A stretch of DNA of 64,000 nt from CAZGAQ01 sp964523405 (GTDB lineage: Bacteria; Planctomycetota; Phycisphaerae; UBA1845; Fen-1342): assembly GCA_964523405.1 (NCBI GenBank), contig CAZGAQ010000021.1, positions 23,060-87,059 of the forward strand. Reading direction: 5' to 3'. The notes beneath the pieces are model-generated. The model did no database searches, was not told where the DNA came from, and saw only the letters and a program-made list of their open reading frames with translations. Position 1 is the first letter of the stretch; the number at the start of each line of letters is the position of its first letter. Position numbers and translations under genes: made by a program. Shown piece after piece: positions 27,401 to 35,804 of the stretch.

Positions 27401-30400
27401 CGGCGCGGGCAATGACTGGCTGGACGGCGGGGCGGGCGATGATCTCCTGGACGGCGGGGCGGGCACGGACACGGCCTCGTATTCCGGCGCCACGGGCGCC
27501 GTCAACGTCAACCTGACGACCGGGACGGCCACGGGCGGGGGTGGCGATGACACGCTGACGGGCATTGAGAACGTGACCGGGTCGGGCTACGGCGACACGC
27601 TGGTGGGCGACGCGAACGCGAACACGCTGTCCGGCGGCAGCGGGAACGACACGCTGCAGGCCGGCGCGGGCAACGATACCCTGGATGGCGGCACGGGTAA
27701 CGACACGCTGGACGGCGGGGCGGGGACGGACACGGCGACCTATGCGAGCGCGGCCAGCGCGGTGAACGTCGACCTGTCCGCGGGCACGGCGACCGGCGGT
27801 GCGGGCAGTGACACGCTGACCGGCATTGAGAGCATCACGGGCTCGAAGTATGACGACACGCTCGTGGGGGACGCGGGCAATAACACCCTGACGGGCGGCA
27901 CCGGCAATGACGTGCTCGACGGCGGCGCGGGCACGGATACGGCCAGCTACTCGTCGAGCTCAACCAGCGTGAACGTCAACCTGAGCACCGGAACGGCCAC
28001 GGGCGGTGCCGGCGATGACACGCTGCTCAACATCGAGAACGTCACGGGCGGTTCCGGCAACGACGTCCTGACCGGCAATGCCGGCGCGAACGTACTGAGC
28101 GGCGGCTCCGGCAATGATCTGCTCGACGGCGGCGCGGGCAATGACGCGCTCGACGGCGGCTCCGGCACGGACACGGCGACGTACGCCTCAGCGACGTCCG
28201 CGGTGACGGCCAATCTGACGACCGGGAAGGCCACCGGCGGGGCCGGTAACGACACGCTTGCCAGCGTGGAGAACCTGACCGGCTCCGATTTCGACGACAC
28301 GCTAACCGGCAACAGCAGCGCGAACGTCCTGGCCGGCGGGGCCGGCGACGATCTCCTCGATGGCGCCGGTGGAGTCGACACGGCCGATTACTCGACGGCC
28401 ACGGGGGCCGTGACGGCCGATCTGGTCAGCGGCACTGCGACGGGCGGCGCCGGGAATGACACACTGCGGAATATCGAGAACCTCACGGGGTCGACGTTCG
28501 ACGACGCGCTGACGGGCAACGCGAGCAACAACACGCTCGATGGCGGCGCTGGCGACGACCTGCTGGATGGCGGCGGCGGCACGGACACGGTCACCTACGT
28601 CAACGCCACCGCGGGCGTCCAGGTGGATCTCGCGGCCGGCGCGGCGACCGGAGGCGGTGGCCAGGACACGCTGACCGGTCTCGAGAACGTCACGGGCTCC
28701 AACTATGACGACACGCTGGCGGGCGATGCCGGCGCGAACGTGATCAGCGGCGGGGCAGGCAACGACGTCGTCGTGGGCGGCGCCGGGAATGACACGCTGG
28801 ACGGCGGCGCGGGTACGGACACGGTCAGCTACGCCGGCACGGGTGGCGCCGTGGATGTCAACCTCACGAGCGGCACCGCCAGCGGCGCCGACGGTACCGA
28901 CACGCTGACGAACTTCGAAAATGTCACGGGCTCGGACTATGGCGACACGCTGACGGGCAATTCCGGCACCAACGTGTTAGATGGTGGAGCGGGGGACGAC
29001 ACGCTCGACGGCGGCGCGGGCAATGACACGCTGAGCGGCGGGGCCGGCAACGACACGGCCAGCTTTGGCTCGGCCACGTACGGCGTGACCGCCAACCTGA
29101 GCACGGGTGCGACGAGTGGCGGCGCGGGTTATGACACGCTCAGTGGGATTGAGAACCTCACCGGCTCGAGCTACGCGGACACGCTGACGGGCGACGCCGG
29201 CGCGAACGCGCTGTCCGGCGGATCCGGCAATGACACGCTCGACGGCGGTGCGGGCGACGATACGCTCGATGGCGGCGCGGGCACGGACACGGCCAGCTAC
29301 GCCAGCGCGAGCGGCGCGGTGAACGTCAACCTCGCGAGCGGGACGGCCACCGGCGCCGCCGGCAACGACACGCTCAACGCGGTCGAGAACGTCACCGGCT
29401 CAAACTACGACGACACACTGACCGGCGACGGCGGCGCGAATGTGCTATCCGGCGGCTCCGGCAATGACCATCTCGAAGGCGGCCTCGGCAATGACTCCCT
29501 CGACGGCGGATCCGGCATCGACACGGCCCACTATGAACACGCCAGCGGCGCAGTGACGGTTGACCTGTCGGCCGGGACGGCCACGGGCGCCGACGGGACC
29601 GACACGCTGATCAGCATTGAGAACGCGACGGGCTCGGAGTCGAACGATACGCTCACGGGCGACGCCAACGCCAACGTCCTGGCGGGCGGGGGTGGTCAGG
29701 ATACGCTGCACGGCGGCGCCGGCAACGACACGTTGCTGGGCGGCGCGGGCGACGACCTGCTGCACGGCGGAGCGGGCGACGACACGCTCGACGGCGGCGC
29801 CGGGCACGATGTCGCGGATTACCGCGACGCCACCGGCAGCGTGCGCGTCGACCTGACGGCCACCGGCCCGCAGAACACCGGCGGCGCGGGCACCGATACA
29901 CTGACTCATGTGGAAGGCGTCATCGGGAGCGCATTCGACGATCGGTTCGCCTTTACGCATCCGACCAACGGGGCGGAATACACGGTCGACGGCGGGGGCG
30001 GCAGCAACGTCATCGACCTGACGAACTTCTCCAAGTCCGACATCGTCATTCACAAGGACACCGGCACGCTGGAAGTGGCCACGCCGGACGGCGGCACGTT
30101 CACGGTGCACTACAGCCACGTGGACAGCATCGCCCTCCGGGACGGCGACATCCTGACCACCGACACGCCGCCCGTCGCGCAGGCCGGGACCGCGCAGTAC
30201 GTGCACGAGCGCGACGTGGTCGCCCTGAGTGCGGCCGGCAGCGTGGACGCGGACGGTGATCCGCTGACCTATGAATGGGTGCAGACGGGGGGGCCGACGG
30301 TGACCCTGTCCAACCCGCATGCGGCCAATCCGACCTTTGCGGTTCCCGACCTGGCGCACAACGCGGAGCTGACCTTTGAGCTGCGCGTCTCGGACGGCAC

Positions 30401-32519
30401 GAACACGACGACGGCCACCACCGCGGTGCACGTGGGCGCCGTGGACGATGCGCCGACGGCCAGTGCCGGTCCGGACCAGGTGGTCAACGAGCGCGAGGTG
30501 GTCCACCTCGCGGGCCACGGCGTCGATCCCGAGAATCAGGACCTGACGTACGAATGGGTGCAGGTCAGCGGGCCGCGGGTCGAGCTATCCGACCCGCACG
30601 CGCCGACGCCGACGTTCACGGCGCCGGCGTCGCTGGAGGACGCGGACCTGCTTTTCGAGCTGCATGTTTCCGACGGCACCAGTACGAGCGTCTCGACGAC
30701 GGCCATCCATGTGAATGCGGTGGACGACGCGCCGGTGGTGGACGCCGGCCCGGACCAGGTGGTCAACGAGCGTGAGTTCGTCCAACTCACGGGCGCGGGC
30801 TTCGATCTGGAGAATCAGAGCCTGACCTACGAATGGGTCCAGACCGGCGGCCCGACGGTCGAGCTCTCCGATCCGCATGCGGCCAATCCGACCTTCACGG
30901 TTCCCGACCTGGCGCACAACGTGGACCTGACCTTTGAGCTGCGCGTCTCGGACGGCACGAACACGACGACGGCCACCACCGCGGTGCACGTGGGCGCCGT
31001 GGACGATGCGCCGACGGCCAGTGCCGGTCCGGACCAGGTGGTCAACGAGCGCGAGCTCGTCCAGCTCACGGGTGAGGGTGTCGATCCGGAGAATCAGAGC
31101 CTGACCTACGAATGGGTTCAGACCGGCGGCCCGACCGTTGAGCTTTCCGATCCGCACGCGGCGCAGCCCACGTTCACGACGCCGGAGTTGGCGCACGACA
31201 CGGACCTGACCTTTGAGCTGCGCGTGTCCGACGGGACGAATACGTCCGTCGCCACGACGACCATCCATGTGAATGCCGTGGACGACGCGCCCGTGATCCG
31301 TGCCGGACCGGATCAGACCGTCAATGAGCGCGACATCGTCCAGCTCACGGGCGAGGGCGTCGATCCGGAGAATCAGCATCTGCTGTACGAGTGGGTCCAG
31401 ACTGGCGGCCCGACCGTCCAGCTCTCCGATCCGCACGCGACGAGCCCGACGTTCACGGCGCCGGACCTGGAGCACGACACGGACCTGACGTTCGAGCTCT
31501 ACGTGACTGACGGCACGAACACGACGACGGCTACGACGGTGGTGCACGTCAGCGCGACGCAGGAAACGCCGGTGGTCAACCCGGACCCGGTGACGCCGAC
31601 GACGCCCCCGGACAACACGCACCCGGCGGACGATACGCCGCCTGAGCCGGTGAACGACACGCCAGCCACCGCGCCGAATGCGGACACGCCGACGACGCCA
31701 ATGGACGTGGTGACCCCCGCCACTCCGGAGGAGCCAGCGACGCCCGCAACGCCCACAGAGCCGACGATCCCCGTCGACAGTACGAACTCGAGCCCGACGG
31801 CCGACAGTACCACGAACGACGCCAGTCCGGTCGCACCGGCGATCCCAGGAACCCTCCCGACCGCGACGCCCGCCGCGGAGTCTACGGGCGGAACTGCGAC
31901 GGACGCGCCGGTGGGCACCGGCCAGGGCAGTGACGCGCCGGCGAGCCCGTCCTCGTCGCAAGGATCCCCGTGGGATGGCGGCGAGACGCTGCGCGTGCTC
32001 GACCCGTTGGCCGATCACCGCGGCATCGCCGGACCCGCCTCGCTCGAGGGTGTGCAGACGGCCGGCATCGCTTATGAGGCGGTGCCGGCGGCCGACGCGC
32101 CGTCGACGGCGCCCGCGGCCGATTTCGATCTGACGGTGGAACCGCTCGCCGCGCCGCAGGCCAGTGAGCTGACCGTCGCGACCACGGGGCTCTCGTTCCA
32201 GGAGACGTTCACCGCCCAGAAGGACGTCACACTGGAGACCGACGCCGCCACCGATCTGGGACTGGCGGAGGAGCAGGCCGGTAAGTCGCGGTTTGTGCCC
32301 GCCGCGGGTCAGCCGGTTCCGGACGACTCCGCCGAGACCGTGGGGAACACTGGGGCCGGCGGTCCGGCGGACGGCGATGACGTCGCCGCCGGCGGGCAGG
32401 ACAGCATCTGGGCGGCCTTGTGGGGCCTGCTGCGCGGCTGGTCCGGCAGCCGAGCGGACGCGACTTCGGCCGCGGCGGAGCGTGCCACGTCCGAGGAGCA
32501 GCGGAATCAACGCCGGTAG
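24417..32519 (+). CDS. giant LEPR-xLL / RTX-repeat / Ig-like surface protein (2700 residues)
   Basis: Very large acidic exported protein. Residues 1-50 are a basic, proline-rich tail ending in the motif LEPRILMSA, the LEPR-xLL signature known at the N-terminus of huge repeat proteins in planctomycetes and some other Gram-negatives. No Sec signal peptide is present. Residues about 75-1850 are some 21 tandem modules of about 78 residues, each with Ca-binding GGxGND/GDDTLDGG nonapeptides and a conserved ENVTGSxYDDTLTG core. Residues about 1915-2380 are five near-identical 92-residue Ig/PKD-like domains (NEREVV...LTYEWVQTGGP...FELRVSDGTNT). A Thr/Pro-rich stalk (about 2385-2510) and a unique C-terminal region with an amphipathic IWAALWGLLRGW segment follow. 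It is probably a calcium-stiffened adhesin or S-layer-like protein. It leads an operon of adaptor, PilZ and M50 genes likely to export it. The ATG at 24417 follows AGGAAG. Confidence 0.93.
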   Translation: MADRPHKENVAQPADSGSNGQPNQAGRQPPARRRKARGQMEPLEPRILMSATWSDTETGQTQPDATDHNDTFTGTDGADTAHALTGDDLLLGGAGDDALFGDAGNDVLAGAEGDDQLEGGTGSDVLDGGAGVDTAHYDNATAGVNVSLAAGAATGGDGNDLLHNLENVVGSAHDDILTGDGGANVLTGGAGHDHLEGGAGDDTLDAGTGTDTAHYDHAAGGVNVNLSTGTATGGDGHDTLVNFENVTGSAHDDILTGGSGANVLVAGAGNDHLEGGTGNDTLDGGTGSDTAHYEHAAGSVNANLSAGTATGADGSDTLLSIENVTGSNYDDTLTGHTGANVLAGGAGNDHLEGGAGDDTLDGGTGSDTAHYDHAATGVTVNLTTGTASGGDGNDTLSGIENVTGSAHNDTLTGDGGANVLTGGAGNDHLEGGLGDDTLAGGTGTDTVHYDHATGSVDVNLAAGSATGSDGHDTLTGIENATGSAYDDTLTGGGGANVLAGGAGNDQLEGGAGADTLDGGAGLDTAHYDHASAAVNVNLATGTATGGDGADTLTGIENATGSAYNDTLIGDSGANVLTGGAGNDYLEGGAGSDTLAGGAGTDTVHYDHASAEVNVNLAAGTASGGDGTDALSGIENATGSAYNDTLTGDGGANVLSGGAGNDTLGGASGDDRLDGGAGNDQLEGGLGDDALDGGAGTDTAHYEHATGAVTVDLAAGTASGADGNDTLTSIENVTGSDYDDKLTGDAGANTIGAGAGNDDVEGGAGNDTLDGGAGQDTVHYDGATAGVTVNLAAGTATGGAGSDTLTGFESATGSDYNDTLTGDANANTLSGGAGHDTLDGGAGDDTLDGGAGTDTASYAAASSGVTANLTTGVATGGAGTDTLRNIENLTGSSSGDTLTGDAGDNVLSGGAGNDMLSGGAGDDTLDGGSGTDTATYAGSTGAVNVDLTAGTATGAAGNDTLVGIENVTGTAYDDTLVGNGNANSLSGGSGNDTLQAGAGNDWLDGGAGDDLLDGGAGTDTASYSGATGAVNVNLTTGTATGGGGDDTLTGIENVTGSGYGDTLVGDANANTLSGGSGNDTLQAGAGNDTLDGGTGNDTLDGGAGTDTATYASAASAVNVDLSAGTATGGAGSDTLTGIESITGSKYDDTLVGDAGNNTLTGGTGNDVLDGGAGTDTASYSSSSTSVNVNLSTGTATGGAGDDTLLNIENVTGGSGNDVLTGNAGANVLSGGSGNDLLDGGAGNDALDGGSGTDTATYASATSAVTANLTTGKATGGAGNDTLASVENLTGSDFDDTLTGNSSANVLAGGAGDDLLDGAGGVDTADYSTATGAVTADLVSGTATGGAGNDTLRNIENLTGSTFDDALTGNASNNTLDGGAGDDLLDGGGGTDTVTYVNATAGVQVDLAAGAATGGGGQDTLTGLENVTGSNYDDTLAGDAGANVISGGAGNDVVVGGAGNDTLDGGAGTDTVSYAGTGGAVDVNLTSGTASGADGTDTLTNFENVTGSDYGDTLTGNSGTNVLDGGAGDDTLDGGAGNDTLSGGAGNDTASFGSATYGVTANLSTGATSGGAGYDTLSGIENLTGSSYADTLTGDAGANALSGGSGNDTLDGGAGDDTLDGGAGTDTASYASASGAVNVNLASGTATGAAGNDTLNAVENVTGSNYDDTLTGDGGANVLSGGSGNDHLEGGLGNDSLDGGSGIDTAHYEHASGAVTVDLSAGTATGADGTDTLISIENATGSESNDTLTGDANANVLAGGGGQDTLHGGAGNDTLLGGAGDDLLHGGAGDDTLDGGAGHDVADYRDATGSVRVDLTATGPQNTGGAGTDTLTHVEGVIGSAFDDRFAFTHPTNGAEYTVDGGGGSNVIDLTNFSKSDIVIHKDTGTLEVATPDGGTFTVHYSHVDSIALRDGDILTTDTPPVAQAGTAQYVHERDVVALSAAGSVDADGDPLTYEWVQTGGPTVTLSNPHAANPTFAVPDLAHNAELTFELRVSDGTNTTTATTAVHVGAVDDAPTASAGPDQVVNEREVVHLAGHGVDPENQDLTYEWVQVSGPRVELSDPHAPTPTFTAPASLEDADLLFELHVSDGTSTSVSTTAIHVNAVDDAPVVDAGPDQVVNEREFVQLTGAGFDLENQSLTYEWVQTGGPTVELSDPHAANPTFTVPDLAHNVDLTFELRVSDGTNTTTATTAVHVGAVDDAPTASAGPDQVVNERELVQLTGEGVDPENQSLTYEWVQTGGPTVELSDPHAAQPTFTTPELAHDTDLTFELRVSDGTNTSVATTTIHVNAVDDAPVIRAGPDQTVNERDIVQLTGEGVDPENQHLLYEWVQTGGPTVQLSDPHATSPTFTAPDLEHDTDLTFELYVTDGTNTTTATTVVHVSATQETPVVNPDPVTPTTPPDNTHPADDTPPEPVNDTPATAPNADTPTTPMDVVTPATPEEPATPATPTEPTIPVDSTNSSPTADSTTNDASPVAPAIPGTLPTATPAAESTGGTATDAPVGTGQGSDAPASPSSSQGSPWDGGETLRVLDPLADHRGIAGPASLEGVQTAGIAYEAVPAADAPSTAPAADFDLTVEPLAAPQASELTVATTGLSFQETFTAQKDVTLETDAATDLGLAEEQAGKSRFVPAAGQPVPDDSAETVGNTGAGGPADGDDVAAGGQDSIWAALWGLLRGWSGSRADATSAAAERATSEEQRNQRR
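24640..29960 (+). repeat. about 21 tandem RTX-type coding modules
   Basis: DNA encoding the repeated ~78-residue module of the giant protein. Each copy carries GGCGGCGCGGGC-like glycine codons and the ENVTGS core. Copies differ mainly at third positions, so the array is a likely substrate for recombination and for assembly collapse. Confidence 0.9.
30160..31560 (+). repeat. five tandem Ig/PKD-like coding repeats
   Basis: Five consecutive units of about 276 bp encode 92-residue domains. Units one and three share long stretches of identical DNA around the LRVSDGTNTTTATTAVHV codons, which indicates recent duplication or gene conversion. Confidence 0.85.
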
Positions 32520-32544
32520 CGTGTGCATGAAGGGATGGTGGACC

Positions 32545-33465
32545 ATGCGAACGCAACTCCGCTTGCCCCGGTGCCGACCGTGGTGGCCGGCGGCCCTGGC
32601 GCTCAGCCTCCTGCTGAGTACGGGGGTCGGGCGCGGCGCCGACGAGGCCGCGCGGGTGGCATCGGCGACGGCGCCGCCGGGGGTGACCGGTTTCACCGCG
32701 CCGGCGCACGTCGTCACGATTGCGGCCGTCACCACCGGGCGGATCGCCGAGTTGCCGGTGGCGGAGGGAGCCGCTGTGCGCAGCGGGGAGCCGGTGGTGC
32801 GGCTGGATGCGGCCGTGCAACAGCGGCGGGTGGAGATCGCTGCGGGGCTGGCGGGTTCGACGCTCGAGATTGAGGCGGCACAGGTACGTCGCGAGCAGGC
32901 TGAGGCGGAGTGGCAACGTCTGCAGCACATCGCGGAGGTGTCAGCCTCGACGCAGAAGGAGCGGTCGGATGCCGCGGCGGATTTGCGGGCGGCGGAGGTC
33001 GCGGTGGCGCAGGCGCAGTTCCGCCGAGCGCAGGCTGTCCGCGAGTTGGCGCTGCAGCAGGCGCTGCTGGATCAACTGGAAGTGCGGGCGCCGTTCTCCG
33101 GTTTTGTTGCGGAGCGGGTGCGCGAGGTGGGCGACACCGTGGAAGATCGCGAGGCGATCCTGAAGCTGGTGCAACTGGATCCGCTGCTGGTGGTGGTGGA
33201 TTGCCCGCTGGCGCTGGCCGGCCGGGTACAGCTCGGACAGCGCGCGGTGCTCAGTCCGGTCGAGACGCGGGACGCTCCCCGCACGGGCGAAGTGATCTTC
33301 GTCAGCCCGGTGGCCGATGCGGCCAGCCAGACCGTGCGCGTGAAGCTGCACGTTCCGAACCAAGATGCCGGGTGGCACGGGGGCATGCGCGTGAATGTCA
33401 GCCTGGAGGCGGAGCCGAGTCAGGCCCGTGCGGCCGCGCCGGTCCCGTCCAAGGAGCAGTTGTGA
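32545..33465 (+). CDS. HlyD-like periplasmic adaptor protein
   Basis: Membrane-fusion-type adaptor, 306 residues, second gene of the giant-protein operon. A signal peptide or N-terminal anchor (arginine/tryptophan-rich start, hydrophobic core to about 28) is followed by a first lipoyl half-motif (VTIAAVTTGRIAELPVAEGAAVRSGEPVVRLD), a helical hairpin (about 95-165, QVRREQAEAEWQRLQ...), the second lipoyl half (LEVRAPFSGFVAERVREVGDTVE) and a beta-barrel domain. Such adaptors link inner-membrane pumps to the outer membrane. Here no pump or TolC gene adjoins, and the partners are probably the two fused adaptors downstream. The ATG at 32545 follows a G-rich site; an in-frame ATG at 32527 is possible. 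Confidence 0.85.
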   Translation: MRTQLRLPRCRPWWPAALALSLLLSTGVGRGADEAARVASATAPPGVTGFTAPAHVVTIAAVTTGRIAELPVAEGAAVRSGEPVVRLDAAVQQRRVEIAAGLAGSTLEIEAAQVRREQAEAEWQRLQHIAEVSASTQKERSDAAADLRAAEVAVAQAQFRRAQAVRELALQQALLDQLEVRAPFSGFVAERVREVGDTVEDREAILKLVQLDPLLVVVDCPLALAGRVQLGQRAVLSPVETRDAPRTGEVIFVSPVADAASQTVRVKLHVPNQDAGWHGGMRVNVSLEAEPSQARAAAPVPSKEQL

Positions 33466-33902
33466 TGGATATTTTTGGTGATGTGACGGGTGCGCCGGAT
33501 TCGCTGGACGAGAACGAGGCTTTCGGCCTGCTGCGTGAGCTGGAGCAGAACACGCCGGAGGAGATTCGTCAGCAGCGCCGGCATTTCCGGCTGGAGATCA
33601 AGGCCACGGTCACCCTGCAGCCGGGCAACACCAGTGACATGCTCAAGTTCAAAATGCAGGGGACGACCGGGGACGTCTCGCAGAGCGGGTGCCGCATTCT
33701 GTTCCCGCTCGCCGTGCGTGTCGGTGACCTGTACCGGATCGAATTCGACCGCGCGCAGCTGGACCTGCCGATGATCTTCGTGCGCTGCGTGCGCTGCCAG
33801 TTTCTGCGCGAAGGCGCCTACGACGCCGGCTTCGTGTTCTTGAGCCCCATCACGCTCCCGCGCAAGCTGGCCCCGACGGCCAATGCGGCGCGCCCGGGAT
33901 AG
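33465..33902 (+). CDS. PilZ-domain protein, predicted c-di-GMP receptor
   Basis: The 145-residue cytoplasmic protein has both PilZ ligand motifs: RRHFR at 38-42 (RxxxR) and DVSQSG at 70-75 (DxSxxG), followed by a beta-barrel and a CVRCQFLREGAYDAGFVFL segment. An acidic helical N-terminus (about 12-35) precedes the domain. The start overlaps the adaptor stop (TGATG) and AAGGAG is eight bases upstream. Being locked inside the operon between adaptor genes, it most likely makes export or display of the giant protein respond to c-di-GMP, by analogy to c-di-GMP control of other large adhesins. That role is an inference; the binding motifs are seen. Confidence 0.85.
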   Translation: MDIFGDVTGAPDSLDENEAFGLLRELEQNTPEEIRQQRRHFRLEIKATVTLQPGNTSDMLKFKMQGTTGDVSQSGCRILFPLAVRVGDLYRIEFDRAQLDLPMIFVRCVRCQFLREGAYDAGFVFLSPITLPRKLAPTANAARPG

Positions 33903-33926
33903 TACGCCTTACGGCGGAGTGGCCTG

Positions 33927-35804
33927 GTGTCCCAGCATCCCCCATCTGCGAGTCCTCGGACCGCGCCCGACGCGACGTCGGACGCCGCGGGGCTGCACGC
34001 CCAACTGTTGTGGCTCGCCCGCCGAGCCCCGTCGCACCAGGACTATCTGGCCCGCGTGCTGGAGCGGCTCGGTGACGCCTTCGCGAGCCCGTACGGCGCG
34101 CTCCACGTCCAGGTCGGTCCTGCCGTTGTGCAGGAAGAGACCCACAACGGGCCCACCGATCCGCGTTTCTGGCGGCAAGCGGTGCAGCAGTTCCTGACGG
34201 AGGCCCTGGCCGGCCGCAAGCCGCGCGCCCGTCTGCTGAGCGCGTCCGCCGCTGATACGCAGATCGCGCTGTTGGCGGTCCCGCTCCGGGACGCGACCAC
34301 CGGCGTCGAGGGCGCCCTGGCGCTGGTCGTGCCCGCCGACGAGACCCGCGCGCGGACGTGCCTGCAGCAACTGGAAGCGCTGGCGGCGCTGACGGCGGCG
34401 GCGCTCGCGCTGGTCGGGGCGGAGGCGGCGCGGGCCGATCATCGCGGTCCGCCGAACGCGGCGCTGGGTCGGGCGGCGGGCGTACGCTCGCCGACGGAGC
34501 TCGCGTTTGCCATCACGAACAGCCTGCGGAACCGCCTGAGTTGCGAGCAGGTGGCGCTCGGGCTCGTCCGCGGCAAGCACGTGGAAATCCTCTCGATCTC
34601 CGGCCTCGACAACATCCCGCCGCGCAGCCCGGGCGCCGGCAGTTTGCGGGCGGCGATGGAGGAATGCGCGGACTTTGGCGAGCCCATCGTCTGCCAGCAG
34701 GACCGGGGCTGGGCGAACGAGAAGCTCTCGGCCGGCCACCGCCTGCATCAGCAGTGGCACGCCGCGGCCGGGGGCGCCGCCGTGGCCTCGTTGCCCATGC
34801 TGGATGGCGGTGTGTGCGTGGCCGTGCTGAGCCTGCGGGCGGCGGCCGAGGAACCGCTGCGGCGGGAGAAGCTGGCGGAGATCAGCAAGCTCATTGAGCC
34901 GTTCGGGCCCGCCTTGCGACTGGTGTGCCAGGCGCACCGCGGGCTGGTGCGGCACGCGTGGGAGGCAAGCGCCACGGCGGTCAGGTCCCTCGTCGGACCG
35001 GGCTGTCGCGGGCGCAAGCTGCTGACCGCGCTGGCCCTCGTCGCCGTCGCGTGGTTCTGCTGCGGCACGCTGCCGTACGAGCTCATGTTGGCGGCCAAGG
35101 TCGTGCCCGCGGAGCAGCGGCACCTGGGTGTGCCGTTTGATGGCGTGCTGGCGCGGGTGGTCGCGACACCCGGCACGCGGGTCCGCGCGGGCGACGTATT
35201 GTGTGAGCTGGATCGCCGGGACCTGGAGCTCGAGCACCAGCGCCTCGCCGCGCAGCGGGCCGTGCTGGATCGCGAGGAGACGCGGGCCCTGGCCGCCCGC
35301 GACGGCGGGGCCGCACAGGTGGCCGAGGCCAACCGGCGACTGGTCGACGCGCAACTGGCCATCAACGCGCGGCGGCTGGAACAGACCGTGATTCGCGCTC
35401 CGTTCGACGGGCTGGTGGTCAGCGGCGACCCGCGCAAGCAGGTCGGGAGTGTGCTCGCCCAGGGCACGCCCTTGTACGATGTCGCCCCGCTGGAGAACGG
35501 GTTGCTCGAAATCGAGGGCCTCGAGGCCGTCACGGCGGACCTGCATGCCGGCTTGCGCGGGCAGTTCGCCAGTGAGGCCCGGCCGGAGTGGGCCCTGGCG
35601 TTCGAGGTGACGCGTGTGGCGCCCAGCGCGGAAGCGCGCCCGGGCCGCAATGTCTACGTGGTGGAGGCCGCGCTCGACACGCCGGTCGACTGGCTGCGTC
35701 CAGGCATGGAGGGCATGGCCAAGGTGGAGGTCGGGCCGCGGCGGGTCTGCTGGCTGGCGCTGCACCGGGTCATCGACTATTTGAGGCTGCACTTCTGGCT
35801 ATGA
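33927..35804 (+). CDS. GAF-like cytoplasmic domain fused to an HlyD-like adaptor
   Basis: The 625-residue single-spanning protein begins with about 360 cytoplasmic residues (no signal peptide). They contain two GAF-like regions; the clearer one runs about 185-335 (PTELAFAITNSLRNRLSCEQVALGLVRGKHVEILSISG...AVASLPMLDGGVCVAVLSLR). A membrane helix at about 362-388 follows, then a periplasmic adaptor with two lipoyl halves (LGVPFDGVLARVVATPGTRVRAGDVLCELD and TVIRAPFDGLVVSGD) around a short helical hairpin. A GTG start at 33927 is used, behind GGCGGAG. It overlaps the M50 gene by four bases. The architecture suggests that a cytoplasmic signal is passed to a periplasmic adaptor; the ligand is unknown. 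Confidence 0.82.
   Translation: MSQHPPSASPRTAPDATSDAAGLHAQLLWLARRAPSHQDYLARVLERLGDAFASPYGALHVQVGPAVVQEETHNGPTDPRFWRQAVQQFLTEALAGRKPRARLLSASAADTQIALLAVPLRDATTGVEGALALVVPADETRARTCLQQLEALAALTAAALALVGAEAARADHRGPPNAALGRAAGVRSPTELAFAITNSLRNRLSCEQVALGLVRGKHVEILSISGLDNIPPRSPGAGSLRAAMEECADFGEPIVCQQDRGWANEKLSAGHRLHQQWHAAAGGAAVASLPMLDGGVCVAVLSLRAAAEEPLRREKLAEISKLIEPFGPALRLVCQAHRGLVRHAWEASATAVRSLVGPGCRGRKLLTALALVAVAWFCCGTLPYELMLAAKVVPAEQRHLGVPFDGVLARVVATPGTRVRAGDVLCELDRRDLELEHQRLAAQRAVLDREETRALAARDGGAAQVAEANRRLVDAQLAINARRLEQTVIRAPFDGLVVSGDPRKQVGSVLAQGTPLYDVAPLENGLLEIEGLEAVTADLHAGLRGQFASEARPEWALAFEVTRVAPSAEARPGRNVYVVEAALDTPVDWLRPGMEGMAKVEVGPRRVCWLALHRVIDYLRLHFWL

Noticed and set aside
24417..32519. Classic type I secretion substrate with ABC exporter
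   Set aside because: No ABC-transporter/peptidase gene or TolC gene is in the operon or its flanks, and the RTX block is not C-terminal.
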